Below are positions 9,487-17,219 of a stretch of 64,000 nt of DNA, one piece after another; positions within the stretch are counted from its first letter, which is position 1, and the number at the start of each line of letters is the position of its first letter. The stretch is from Actinokineospora fastidiosa. GTDB taxonomy: Bacteria > Actinomycetota > Actinomycetes > Mycobacteriales > Pseudonocardiaceae. The translations under genes were made by a program, and so were the position numbers. Below the pieces are notes generated by a model. It was not told the DNA's origin. It did not search any database and saw only the letters and a list, made by a program, of their open reading frames with translations. The DNA lies in NCBI RefSeq assembly GCF_014648415.1, contig NZ_BMRB01000001.1:682001-746000 (forward strand), given 5' to 3'.

Positions 9487-10199
9487 CGCAGGCGCCAGCT
9501 GAGCACGCCGTCCGCACCGATCGCCGGGAGATACGCGCCGGTGCGGCGGCCCTCCAGCACGTCCGCCGTCTGCTCGACCAGCAGCGCGAGCGAGTCCGCG
9601 GCGATGCCGCCCGCCGCGCCCGGCGAGTGCTCCCTGACCCGTCCGTCGGGGTCCAGGTAGAGGTACCAGCCGCCGTTGTCGCGGGCGAAGGGGATGCCGT
9701 CGCCGTCCCAGCCGCCGTCGGCGGCGCAGAGCTTGCCCACGTCGGCGGCGATCTCGCCGGTGGACATCGGCGCGTAGAACGGCGCGAAGGTGAAGCCCGC
9801 GGCCCGGACGCCGTTGTGCCTGCGCAGGCTGGCGACGAGCTCGGGCGGGAAGGCCATGCCCGCGGCCCGCTGGGCGCGCGCGATCGCGGCGTCGTCGGCT
9901 GGCGGGTTCCACACGACCGGGACCGGCACGCTCGCGGCCAGCCACTTCTCGACGCGCTCCCACGAGCGGTCCACGCCCGCCTGCACGTCGGCGGGCACCG
10001 GGGCGATCTCCTCGGGCCCCTCGCCGTCGGCGCAGTCCGGCTCGGGCGGCGGGGCGGTCGGCGCCGACGACGGCGCCGCGCTGGTCTCGGGTACGCCGAG
10101 GGCCGCGGGCGGGCCCGGCTGGTGCGAACGGCCGCCCACGACGTACGCCAAGGCGATCACCAGACCGCCCACCAGAAAGATGGCGAGGACGACGCGCAC
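9483..10199 (-). CDS. Membrane-anchored SMI1/KNR4 (SUKH) domain protein
   Basis: 238 residues. An N-terminal membrane helix (residues 3-22, [20 protein letters not shown]) is followed by a Pro/Ala/Ser linker and a SUKH-like domain. The domain contains [33 protein letters not shown] and [20 protein letters not shown], the usual SMI1/KNR4 signature. SUKH proteins often neutralise polymorphic toxins but also occur as housekeeping orphans. Here the domain should lie outside the membrane and no toxin gene is adjacent. The GTG at 10197-10199 follows a GGGGGT. The stop overlaps the ppa stop by 4 nt. Confidence 0.75.
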   Translation of the reverse strand: MRVVLAIFLVGGLVIALAYVVGGRSHQPGPPAALGVPETSAAPSSAPTAPPPEPDCADGEGPEEIAPVPADVQAGVDRSWERVEKWLAASVPVPVVWNPPADDAAIARAQRAAGMAFPPELVASLRRHNGVRAAGFTFAPFYAPMSTGEIAADVGKLCAADGGWDGDGIPFARDNGGWYLYLDPDGRVREHSPGAAGGIAADSLALLVEQTADVLEGRRTGAYLPAIGADGVLSWRLR

Positions 10200-10287
10200 G
10201 GCACCCCCAAATGTCGGTGCCCACTATCCCAGATGGCGGCACGCTCGGTGCACGTCTGTTGCCTACGCGAGACCACCCGGAAGCGAA

Positions 10288-10322
10288 ACCGTGGTCCCCC
10301 GACCGGATCGGGGGACCACGGT
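10288..10322 (-). terminator. Strong hairpin, terminator for the efflux gene
   Basis: A perfect 15-bp stem (ACCGTGGTCCCCCGA / TCGGGGGACCACGGT) closes a 5-nt loop, 8 nt after the stop of the minus-strand MFS gene. No T-run follows, as is common for actinobacterial terminators. Confidence 0.75.
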
Positions 10323-10329
10323 CACACGC

Positions 10330-11958
10330 TCAGTGCGCGATCGCGGGCACCTTGTCGGCGTCCTCGTCGGCGACCCGCTGGATGCCGGACTTGTCGGCCA
10401 GCGGCACCTCCTTGAGGAACCACACGGCGGCGAACGCCACGGCCATCACGATGCCGCCGACCAGGAACACCGTGCTCAGCGCGTCGGCGAAGCCGACCAG
10501 GATCGGGCGGGCCAGCGCCGGGTCGATCTGGGTCAGGAACGCGGTGTTGTTCAGGTCGATCTGCCCGGGCGTGAACTGCGGGTTCTGCTGCAGCGCCGCC
10601 AGGAACGCCGGGTCGGTGCGGGCGGCGTCGATGGAGCTCTGGATGCGCCCGCCGACCACGGTGAACAGGATCGACAGGAAGGTCGCCGTGCCGACCGTGC
10701 CGCCGATGGACCGGAAGAACGTGCCCGCCGAGGTGGCCACGCCCATGTCCCGGACCGGGACGTCGTTCTGGATGGCCAGGATCAGCGTCTGCATGCACAG
10801 GCCCAGCCCGGCGCCGATGACCACCATGATCAGCATGGTCGTCCAGAGCGGGGTGTCGACGCCGATCAGGGAGAACGCGATCAGCGACACCGTGGTCAGC
10901 CCGAGGCCGACGATCGGGAACACCCGGTAGCGGCCGGTGCGGGCGATGGCCTGCCCGCTGGCCATGGCCGAGACGATGATGCCGAAGGTCAGCGGCAGCG
11001 TCATCAGGCCGGACTCGGTCGGGCTGGCGCCCTTGACGATCTGCAGGTACAGCGGCAGCGACATCATGGCGCCGAACATGCCCATGCCCATGATGAAGTT
11101 GACCAGGTTGGCCACGGTGAACACCGACCGCCGGAACAGCCGCAGCGGCAGCAGCGCCGCGTCGCCCATGCGCCGCTCGACGGCGATGAACGCGGCGATC
11201 CCGACGACGCCGAGGGCGTAGGCGGTCAGCGCCGCGGGCGAGGCCCAGCCCCACTCGCGGCCCTGCTCGGCCACGATCAGCAGCGGGACGAGACCGATGG
11301 TCAGCGTGATCGCGCCCAGGTAGTCGACCTTCTGCGGGACCCGCTTGTGCGGGACGTTGAGGTTGCGGGCCACGACGAACAGGCCCACCAGCGCGATCGG
11401 CACGTTGATCAGGAACACCCAGCGCCACCCGTCGATCCCGGCGACGGTGTCGATGCCCGCGAAGAACCCGCCGACGACCGGGCCCGCCACGCTGGACAGG
11501 CCCCAGACGGCCATGAAGTAGCCCTGGTAGCGCCCGCGCTCGCGCGGCGAGGTGATGTCGGCGATGATCGCCAGCGCCAGCGACATCAGACCACCGGCGC
11601 CGAGGCCCTGGACCGCGCGGTAGGCGGCGAGCTCGTACATCGAGTCGGCTATGCCGCACAGCACCGAGCCGATCAGGAAGACCGTGATCGCGGTCAGGTA
11701 CAGCGGCTTGCGGCCGAGGATGTCGGAGAGCTTGCCGTAGAGCGGGGTCGAGATGGTGGCGGTGATCAGATAGGCGGTGGTGGCCCACGCCTGGATCGTC
11801 TGGCCGTGCAGCTGGTCGGCGATCGTCTTCATCGCCGAGGACATGATGGTCTGGTCGAGCGCGGCGAGCAGCATGCCCAGCATCAGGCCCGACAGGATCA
11901 CCAGGATCTGCCGGTGGCTGAGGTGGTTGCTCGGTGGCGCTTCGGCGTTGGTGGTCAA
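10330..11958 (-). CDS. DHA2-family MFS drug exporter
   Basis: 542 residues from the chosen start, with about 14 predicted membrane segments. The first helix carries the DHA2 signature LLAALDQTIMSSAMKTIA, followed by the MFS motif A loop (GKLSDILGRKPLY) and the motif C region (GLSSVAGPVVGGFF). Such proton-driven pumps export drugs, dyes or own metabolites. A TTG at 11956-11958 overlaps the marR stop (TTGA) and has a GGGGGGAA ribosome-binding site; an ATG at 11973 is possible but has none. The marR gene just upstream on the same strand is its probable regulator. The substrate cannot be read from sequence. Confidence 0.88.
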   Translation of the reverse strand: MTTNAEAPPSNHLSHRQILVILSGLMLGMLLAALDQTIMSSAMKTIADQLHGQTIQAWATTAYLITATISTPLYGKLSDILGRKPLYLTAITVFLIGSVLCGIADSMYELAAYRAVQGLGAGGLMSLALAIIADITSPRERGRYQGYFMAVWGLSSVAGPVVGGFFAGIDTVAGIDGWRWVFLINVPIALVGLFVVARNLNVPHKRVPQKVDYLGAITLTIGLVPLLIVAEQGREWGWASPAALTAYALGVVGIAAFIAVERRMGDAALLPLRLFRRSVFTVANLVNFIMGMGMFGAMMSLPLYLQIVKGASPTESGLMTLPLTFGIIVSAMASGQAIARTGRYRVFPIVGLGLTTVSLIAFSLIGVDTPLWTTMLIMVVIGAGLGLCMQTLILAIQNDVPVRDMGVATSAGTFFRSIGGTVGTATFLSILFTVVGGRIQSSIDAARTDPAFLAALQQNPQFTPGQIDLNNTAFLTQIDPALARPILVGFADALSTVFLVGGIVMAVAFAAVWFLKEVPLADKSGIQRVADEDADKVPAIAH

Positions 11959-12434
11959 GGTTTCCCCCCACATTCAGCGATCAAGTTCGGCATGTACTTC
12001 TCGTGGTCGGCGATGAACCGCTCGAACAGCCCCACGAAGGTGTCGAGGTCGTCCGGGTCCCAGTCGCGGACCATCCGGGCGATGGAGTGGGCGAACCGGG
12101 CCCGCTGGCGTTCCAGCACGCCCAGGCCCTCCTCGGTCGGCACCAGCAGGCTGGCGCGGCCGTCGTCCGGGTCGGCCTGCCGGGTGACCAGGCCCTCTTT
12201 GACCAGGGCGGCCACCTGGCGGGAGACGGTCGAGGGGTCGGAGTGCACGGCCTCGGCCAGGGTGCCCAGCCGGGCGGGTCCGAGCGCGACCAGGTTCTTG
12301 AGCAGGACGATCGCCGAGCGGTCGACCCCCGCCCTGCTCAGCCGGGCGGCCACGGTCGCCTGCTGCTTGCCGAAGGCGAACAGCACGGACGCCAGCCGCT
12401 TGCCGTTCTCCAGCTCGGCCTCGGTCAGCTCCAT
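11955..12434 (-). CDS. MarR-family transcriptional regulator
   Basis: 159 residues. The winged-helix core is clear: VDRSAIVLLKNLVALGPARL, then LAEAVHSDPSTVSRQVAALV as the recognition-helix region, and a wing with the DPDDGRASLLVPTEEG signature. MarR dimers usually repress the pump encoded beside them and are released by ligands. The gene is translationally coupled to the DHA2 pump. The ATG at 12432-12434 begins the conserved MELTEAELENG helix; longer readings would run across the candidate operator. A 32-bp imperfect palindrome just upstream suggests autoregulation. Confidence 0.9.
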   Translation of the reverse strand: MELTEAELENGKRLASVLFAFGKQQATVAARLSRAGVDRSAIVLLKNLVALGPARLGTLAEAVHSDPSTVSRQVAALVKEGLVTRQADPDDGRASLLVPTEEGLGVLERQRARFAHSIARMVRDWDPDDLDTFVGLFERFIADHEKYMPNLIAECGGKP

Positions 12435-12450
12435 CGCCCGACTCCCATTG

Positions 12451-12482
12451 CTTGCATCACCCAAGTAGTTGGTCCATACAAG
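12451..12482. promoter_or_regulatory. Candidate MarR operator (32-bp nested palindrome)
   Basis: CTTGCAT at 12451-12457 faces ATACAAG at 12476-12482, and CCAA/TTGG at 12461-12472 sits inside. Both pairs share the same dyad centre (12466.5), and 22 of 32 positions are symmetric. The site lies 17 nt before the marR start and in the region shared with the divergent hotdog gene. Confidence 0.6.
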
Positions 12483-12566
12483 GATGCACATCGAGCAAGA
12501 TCGAAGACAACCGGATTAACTGTGAGTTGTGGCGCAGCGAAGTTACCGACGGGTAATGTGTGCGCC

Positions 12567-13019
12567 ATGAGCGAGTACGACTGGGTCGCCGAGACGATCT
12601 CCGCGACCGTCCCCTGGGTCAAGACGGCCAGCGTCACGTTCGAGTCGGTCACCCCGTCGCGGGTCGTGTGCTCGCTGCCCGACCGACCTGACCAGCGCAA
12701 TCACGCGGGCGGCCCGCACGCGGCGGTGATGTTCGGCCTGGCGGAGACCGCGTCAGGCGCGGTGGCGCTGGCGGCGTTCGCCGCGGAGATGGGACGCGCG
12801 ACGCCGCTGGTGGTGCGGTCGGAGATCCGGTACCGGAAGCTGGCGCTCGGAGCCCTGACGGCGGAGGCGGTGCCGTCGCGGGAGGTGGCGGAGGTACTGG
12901 CGGAACTGGACGCGGGAACGCGGCCGGAGCTGCCGGTGGAGTGCGTCATTCGAAACGCTGACGGGGTGACCACGGCTGAGATGACTGTGGTGTGGACGCT
13001 GAAGGCTGTGCGCGCTTAG
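12567..13019 (+). CDS. DUF4442-type hotdog-fold (thioesterase-like) protein
   Basis: 150 residues. The layout (VKTASVTFESVTPSRVVCSL, then RNHAGGPHAAVMFGLAETAS as the central helix, then IRYRKLALGALTAEAV) is typical of single-domain hotdog proteins in the DUF4442/PaaI group, which often act on acyl-CoA thioesters. No membrane segment or signal is present. The ATG at 12567 is the first good start. It is divergent from marR, so the MarR site may also touch its promoter. The substrate is unknown. Confidence 0.7.
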   Translation: MSEYDWVAETISATVPWVKTASVTFESVTPSRVVCSLPDRPDQRNHAGGPHAAVMFGLAETASGAVALAAFAAEMGRATPLVVRSEIRYRKLALGALTAEAVPSREVAEVLAELDAGTRPELPVECVIRNADGVTTAEMTVVWTLKAVRA

Positions 13020-13039
13020 AACGCGACTTTCTTCGTGGG

Positions 13040-13185
13040 TGTCCGATGGGGTGAACTCACATTCGCGGGGCCCCTAAGCGAAGCGGCGCGGGCGTGAACA
13101 AAGGGCGGAGCGGCGAAGCCGTCCACGCCCGAGCGAGGGTAGCACCGCTTCGCTCCCCACGAATGCGAGTCCACACCATCGGACA
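13040..13185. repeat. Long imperfect inverted-repeat element (MITE-like)
   Basis: Arms of about 41-46 nt face each other (TGTCCGATGG at 13040 against CCATCGGACA ending at 13185). The match continues through CATTCG/CGAATG, GGGG/CCCC and AGCGAAGCGG/CCGCTTCGCT. Inside the 59-nt loop a second pair, CGGGCGTGaAC and GTcCACGCCCG, can extend the fold. The 146-nt unit lies between two convergent genes and codes for nothing. It could be a non-autonomous mobile element or a bidirectional terminator. Confidence 0.6.
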
Positions 13186-13293
13186 GTCGGTCGAGGCGTG
13201 TTGCGTTTAGTGGGTGGTCGCTCTGCTTCCCCGACTGCTCTTGCCAATGCTTCCGCTGGCCGCAGGCCCTCTCGCCTTCCGTCCCGCCGGCTC

Positions 13294-13505
13294 CCCGGCT
13301 CTCTGGCCTCCTGCCCTACGGCCCCTCGCCCTCGGTCTTCTTGCCCTCCGGACCTCTGACTTCCGGCTCTCGCCCTTTCGTTTCTCGGTCCTTCTAGCCT
13401 TCGGACATCTGACTTCCGCTCTCCGGCCTCTCGCCCCTCGGCCCTTCTTGCCTCCGGACCTTTGGCTTCCGCTCTCCGGCCTCTCGCCTTCCGGCCCACT
13501 CACCT
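13294..13505. repeat. Degenerate 53-bp tandem repeat, pyrimidine-rich on the plus strand
   Basis: Copies beginning TCCGGAC or TTCGGAC start at exactly 13347, 13400 and 13453 and share CTGACTTCCG and CTCTCCGGCCTCTCGCC. A more decayed copy precedes them at about 13294. The whole stretch from 13207 to 13534 is C+T-rich on the plus strand. It lies just beyond the 3' end of the lysR gene and contains no convincing gene. Confidence 0.65.
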
Positions 13506-13534
13506 TCGGGCCCTTCGCTCTTCCCCCTTCTCCC

Positions 13535-14545
13535 CTACTTCGGCCGGCTGGGGCGGGGTAGGGCCAGGGCGGCGTCCAGGTCCGCATGGGATTCCGGGTG
13601 TTCGTCCCACCAGCGGGCGTATCGAGGGTTTCTGTTCACGATTGACCTATAAGCGTGAGCCACGCACGCGAAAACCTCGTGTTTCCTGCCCGCCAACAAC
13701 CCATCCGAGCGGGTCACCAGGACGACCGGTAGGCGTAGGGGGCTGTCGCGTAGGGGGCGGATCACGAATCCTGGGCCGCCCAAAGAAGCGGGCTGGGCCA
13801 GGCATACCGCCCCAGCCGCGCAGAGGGCCATCGCTGTTCTGGCCTCGGTGACGTGATGGGTGATGCGCGGGGTGAACCCGACGGATTCGCAGACCTCTCG
13901 AAAGCGCAGGCGCATGGCGTCCTGGTCGGGAGGGGGGACCACCCAGTCCATGTCCGCCAAATCCGCCAGTTCGACCTGTTCACCCGCCGCCAAGGGGTGG
14001 TCGGCGGCCAGGGCGACGAATTGGGGTTCCTCGACGATCGTGCGGATCTCGACGTCCGGCAGGGAGCGTTGTTCGAGGCCCTCGAAGCGTTCGAAGACGG
14101 CGAGGTCGGCTTGTTTGGCGACCACCAGGTCCAGCAGCGCCGGGCCCGAGCTGTCGATCTGCGTGCGCAGCTCCGAGCAGCGGAACCACGCGCGCAGTTC
14201 GCCGATCAGGGCGCTGGTGAACAGCATGGGGCTCGACGCCAGGACCAGCGGCGACTCCCCCGGCACGGGCGCGTCGGTGCGGGCCGAGGCCATCAGGGCG
14301 GCCATGTCCTGCAGGACCACCTTCGCCGAGCGGACGACGCTGCGGCCGAGTTCGGTCGCCTCGCTGCCGTTGGGCGAACGGCGGAACAGCTCGCCGCCCA
14401 GGATGCGCTCGATGGAGCGCAGCTGGGCGGTCAGCGCTGGCTGGGTGACGCCCAGTCTGCTGGCCGCCTTGGAGACGCTGCCCTCCTCGGCGATGGCGCA
14501 GATCGCCCGGAGATGCCGCAGCTCAAGCTCTGCCATAAGGGCCAT
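13535..14545 (-). CDS. LysR-family transcriptional regulator
   Basis: 336 residues. The N-terminal winged helix-turn-helix is canonical (LRHLRAICAIAEEGSVSKAA, then LGVTQPALTAQLRSIERILG) and is followed by a two-lobed effector domain. The ATG at 14543-14545 has a GGGG stretch about 8 nt upstream; an ATG at 14536 gives the same protein less three residues. It is divergent from the trypsin/chitin-binding protease gene with a palindrome between them, so it probably controls that gene, itself, or both. The effector is unknown. Confidence 0.9.
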   Translation of the reverse strand: MALMAELELRHLRAICAIAEEGSVSKAASRLGVTQPALTAQLRSIERILGGELFRRSPNGSEATELGRSVVRSAKVVLQDMAALMASARTDAPVPGESPLVLASSPMLFTSALIGELRAWFRCSELRTQIDSSGPALLDLVVAKQADLAVFERFEGLEQRSLPDVEIRTIVEEPQFVALAADHPLAAGEQVELADLADMDWVVPPPDQDAMRLRFREVCESVGFTPRITHHVTEARTAMALCAAGAVCLAQPASLGGPGFVIRPLRDSPLRLPVVLVTRSDGLLAGRKHEVFACVAHAYRSIVNRNPRYARWWDEHPESHADLDAALALPRPSRPK

Positions 14546-14597
14546 TGATACCCCGCTCGGATGTGATGCGGGTAATGCCAAGCGGCCATAGTGCGGA

Positions 14598-14615
14598 TAT
14601 CGGAGCCGACCGATA
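14598..14615. promoter_or_regulatory. Candidate operator between lysR and the protease gene
   Basis: A perfect 6-bp inverted repeat, TATCGG and CCGATA with a 6-nt spacer, lies 53 nt from the lysR start and 81 nt from the protease start. Size and position fit a LysR binding site; the link is inferred from context only. Confidence 0.4.
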
Positions 14616-14695
14616 ACGGATAGTCATCACCCTGCACTCACTCCCGCGCCCGGCGTCCCACGGGAGCACACGGGGGTGGAAAGGACACGCCAACC

Positions 14696-15637
14696 ATGCG
14701 ATTCGGCAAGATCGCACTGGGCCTGGCGGTCGCGGCGACCGTCGTTCTGGGACCGCCCGCCACCGCCGCCCCGCCACCCGATGACGGCGCCGTCGCCCCG
14801 ATGATCATCGGGGGCCGCCCGGCCAGCCAGGTCTACTCCTTCATGGTCTCCCTGCAATCCAGCGGGGGACACACCTGCGGCGGCTCACTGATCACCAGCC
14901 AGTGGGTCGTCACCGCCCGCCACTGCGTCGGCAGCCTCGTCCGGGCGCGCGTCGGCACCACGACGTGGAGTTCCGGCGGCACGCTCGTCGGGATCGCCTC
15001 GCAGCACCACACGCCCTCAGACGGCAAGGACATCGCGCTGGTCAAGCTGGCCCAGCCGGTGACGCAGGCGCCGATCCCGATCTCGGCGTCCGCGGGCCCG
15101 ACCGGCACCGTGACGCGGCTGATCGGGTGGGGCCAGACCTGCCCGACGCGCGGCTGCGGCGGACCGCCGAGCACGCTGCAGGAGATCGACGTCAAGGTGC
15201 TCGCCTCCGGCTGCACGGCGGGCTACGACCCGGCCAAGGAGCTGTGCCTCGGCGACCGCCAGGGCACCGGCGCCTGCTACGGCGACTCCGGCGGCCCGGC
15301 CGTGCGCAACGTCGGCGGCCGCTGGGAGCTGACCGGCGCCACCAGCCGGGCGGGCCAGGGCCAGCCGACCTGCGGCCAGGCCCCGGCGATCTACATGAAC
15401 GTCCCCGCCTACAAGAGCTGGATCGACTCGGTCACCGGCGGCACGACCCCGCCGGACGACCCGCCGGACCCGCCGGAGGGGTGTGATGGCGTCCCCGCGT
15501 GGAACGCCGAGACGCTCTACAGCCCGGGCGACGAGGTTTCCCACAACGGGCACCGCTGGGAGGCCACCTGGTACGTCCGCGCCTGGGAGCCCGGCAACAG
15601 CGCCTACGCGTACTGGACCGACCTGGGCGCCTGCTGA
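14696..15637 (+). CDS. Secreted trypsin-like serine protease with a C-terminal chitin-binding module
   Basis: 313 residues. A signal peptide (about residues 1-25, ending in ATAAP) is followed by a short propeptide and the mature trypsin N-terminus IIGGRPAS. The catalytic triad is His76 (TARHC), Asp112 (KDIALVK) and Ser198 (GDSGGPA). After a PPDDPPDPP linker, the last ~50 residues (CDGVPAWNAETLYSPGDEV ... YWTDLGAC) form a CBM5/12-type carbohydrate-binding module with its aromatic residues in place. It should be exported and act on proteins in chitin-containing material. A divergent LysR gene lies upstream. Confidence 0.92.
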   Translation: MRFGKIALGLAVAATVVLGPPATAAPPPDDGAVAPMIIGGRPASQVYSFMVSLQSSGGHTCGGSLITSQWVVTARHCVGSLVRARVGTTTWSSGGTLVGIASQHHTPSDGKDIALVKLAQPVTQAPIPISASAGPTGTVTRLIGWGQTCPTRGCGGPPSTLQEIDVKVLASGCTAGYDPAKELCLGDRQGTGACYGDSGGPAVRNVGGRWELTGATSRAGQGQPTCGQAPAIYMNVPAYKSWIDSVTGGTTPPDDPPDPPEGCDGVPAWNAETLYSPGDEVSHNGHRWEATWYVRAWEPGNSAYAYWTDLGAC

Positions 15638-15644
15638 TCGACCC

Positions 15645-15675
15645 GTGAGCCCCCGGCCCCGCGCCGGGGGCTCAC
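15645..15675. terminator. Bidirectional hairpin terminator
   Basis: A perfect 13-bp stem (GTGAGCCCCCGGC / GCCGGGGGCTCAC) lies between the convergent protease and carbonic anhydrase genes. Its right arm covers the carbonic anhydrase stop codon. Confidence 0.75.
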
Positions 15676-16187
15676 ACCTGCTCGATGCCGCGCGCGTGCC
15701 TGCGGGCCAGCTCCTGGTAGATCGCGGCGTTGTGGTCGACCCACACCTTGGGCGTCCCCTCCAGCGGCACCTGGCGCTTGGCGGGCACGCCCATCGCCAC
15801 GACCTCCGGCGGGATGATCGTCGCCGGTCCCACCATCGCGCCCGCCGCGATCAGCGCGCGCTCGCCGATGACCGCGCCGTCCTGGACGGTGGCGCCGTTG
15901 CCGATGAGCGCGCCCGCGCCGATCGTGCAGTCGTGGATCACGCACAGGTGCCCGATCGTGGCGCCCTCCCCGATGTCCACACCCTGCTGGACGTGGACGA
16001 CGGTGTTGTCCTGGACGTTCGCGCCCTCGCGGATGAGCACCGGGCCGAAGTCGGCGCGCACGACCACGCCGTACCAGACCGAGGCGTTCGCCTCGACCGT
16101 CACGTCGCCGATCAGCGTCGCGGTCGGCGCGATCCACGCGGACGGGTGGACCACCGGCTTCTTGCCCTCAAAGGAATACAACGGCAT
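15672..16187 (-). CDS. Gamma-class carbonic anhydrase / left-handed beta-helix hexapeptide protein
   Basis: 171 residues made mostly of hexapeptide repeats (IGDVTV, VQDNTV, IGEGAT, IGHLCV, IGAGAL and so on), forming a left-handed beta-helix trimer. The histidines that bind the catalytic metal in gamma-carbonic anhydrases are present (VVHVQQ and IGHLCVIHD). Some homologues bind metal without measurable CO2 hydration, so activity is likely but not certain. The ATG at 16185-16187 starts MPLYSFEGKKP. A -10-like TACTGT ends 6 nt upstream, which suggests a leaderless mRNA. Confidence 0.85.
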   Translation of the reverse strand: MPLYSFEGKKPVVHPSAWIAPTATLIGDVTVEANASVWYGVVVRADFGPVLIREGANVQDNTVVHVQQGVDIGEGATIGHLCVIHDCTIGAGALIGNGATVQDGAVIGERALIAAGAMVGPATIIPPEVVAMGVPAKRQVPLEGTPKVWVDHNAAIYQELARRHARGIEQV

Positions 16188-16214
16188 TACCACACAGTAA
16201 TGTCATCGGGCATG
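16185..16214. promoter_or_regulatory. Symmetric back-to-back promoter for two divergent, probably leaderless genes
   Basis: The 18-nt palindrome CATTACCACACAGTAATG (16185-16202) lies between two divergent start codons. On the minus strand TACTGT (16199-16194) is 6 nt from the carbonic anhydrase ATG. On the plus strand TAATGT (16198-16203) is 8 nt from the oxidoreductase ATG at 16212. Both fit the TANNNT -10 consensus and they overlap by 2 nt. Neither gene has a good ribosome-binding site. Confidence 0.55.
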
Positions 16215-17219
16215 AAGCTGGACTCCGGTGGTTACGCCGAGACCGTGTCCGAGGCGGCCGCCGCCGTCGCCGCCGCGGAGACCGCGGGCTACGACGGCGC
16301 GTGGGTGGCCGAGACCAAGCTCGACCCGTTCGTGGCGCTGGCCGTTGCCGCCGAGCGGACCAGCCGGATCGACCTGGTCACCGGCATCGCCGTCGCCTTC
16401 GCCCGCAACCCGATGACGGTGGCCGTGGCCGCCAACGACCTGCAGCTGCACTCCGGCGGCCGGTTCGTGCTCGGGCTGGGCTCGCAGGTCAAGCCGCACA
16501 TCACCAAGCGCTTCGGCATGCCGTGGTCGCGGCCAGCGCAGCGGATGCGCGAGTTCGTGCTGGCCGTGCGCGCGATCTGGGCGGCGTTCGAGACCGGCGA
16601 GCGGCCCGGCTTCACCGGCGAGTTCTACACGCACACGCTGATGACGCCGTTCTTCAACCCGGGCCCGAACCCGCACGGCAACCCCAGGATCTGGCTGGCC
16701 GCCGTCGGCCCGCTGATGGCCGAGGTGGCGGGCGAGGTCGCCGACGGGCTGCTGTGCCACAGCTTCAGCACCGAGCGGTATCTGCGCGAGGTCACCCTGC
16801 CCGCGGTCGAGCGCGGTCGGGCCAAGGCGGGCAAGACGCTCGACGGTTTCGAGATCAGCGGGCCGTCCTTTGTGGCCACGGGTTCGACCGACGCCGAACT
16901 CGAGGCCGCCATCGCCGAGACCAAGAGCCAGATCGCCTTCTACGGCTCCACCCCGTCCTACCGCCCGGTCCTCGACCTGCACGGCTGGGGCGGGCTGCAG
17001 GACGAGCTGAACGCGCTGGCCAAGCGCGGCCGGTGGGCCGAGATGCCCGGGCTGGTGACCGACGAGGTCCTGCACGCCTTCGCGGTGGTCGGCGACCCGG
17101 CGACCGCGGCGGCGGAGATCGGCCGCCGCTACGGCGACGTCGTCCAGCGCATGACGCTCACGACGTCCGGCCCGCCGGACCCGCAGCGCTGGGCGCCGGT
17201 CTTCGCCGCACTGCGCTAG
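16212..17219 (+). CDS. F420-dependent LLM-class oxidoreductase (TIGR03617-like)
   Basis: 335 residues of a luciferase-like TIM barrel. The pattern (AAAVAAAETAGYDGAWVAETK, LVTGIAVAFARNPMTVA, GGRFVLGLGSQVKPHITKRF, NPRIWLAAVGPLMAEVAGEV) matches the F420-binding LLM families common in actinobacteria; these transfer hydride from F420H2. The substrate is unknown. The ATG at 16212 gives the usual MKLDSGG start and fits a leaderless transcript; an in-frame ATG at 16200 is the alternative. Its TAG stop shares a CTAG with the stop of the convergent surface-protein gene. Confidence 0.85.
   Translation: MKLDSGGYAETVSEAAAAVAAAETAGYDGAWVAETKLDPFVALAVAAERTSRIDLVTGIAVAFARNPMTVAVAANDLQLHSGGRFVLGLGSQVKPHITKRFGMPWSRPAQRMREFVLAVRAIWAAFETGERPGFTGEFYTHTLMTPFFNPGPNPHGNPRIWLAAVGPLMAEVAGEVADGLLCHSFSTERYLREVTLPAVERGRAKAGKTLDGFEISGPSFVATGSTDAELEAAIAETKSQIAFYGSTPSYRPVLDLHGWGGLQDELNALAKRGRWAEMPGLVTDEVLHAFAVVGDPATAAAEIGRRYGDVVQRMTLTTSGPPDPQRWAPVFAALR

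Noticed and set aside
13074-13587. Minus-strand Arg/Gly/Glu-rich open frames
   Set aside because: They are generated by the 53-bp repeat and the hairpin element. The period is not a multiple of three and no start is supported.
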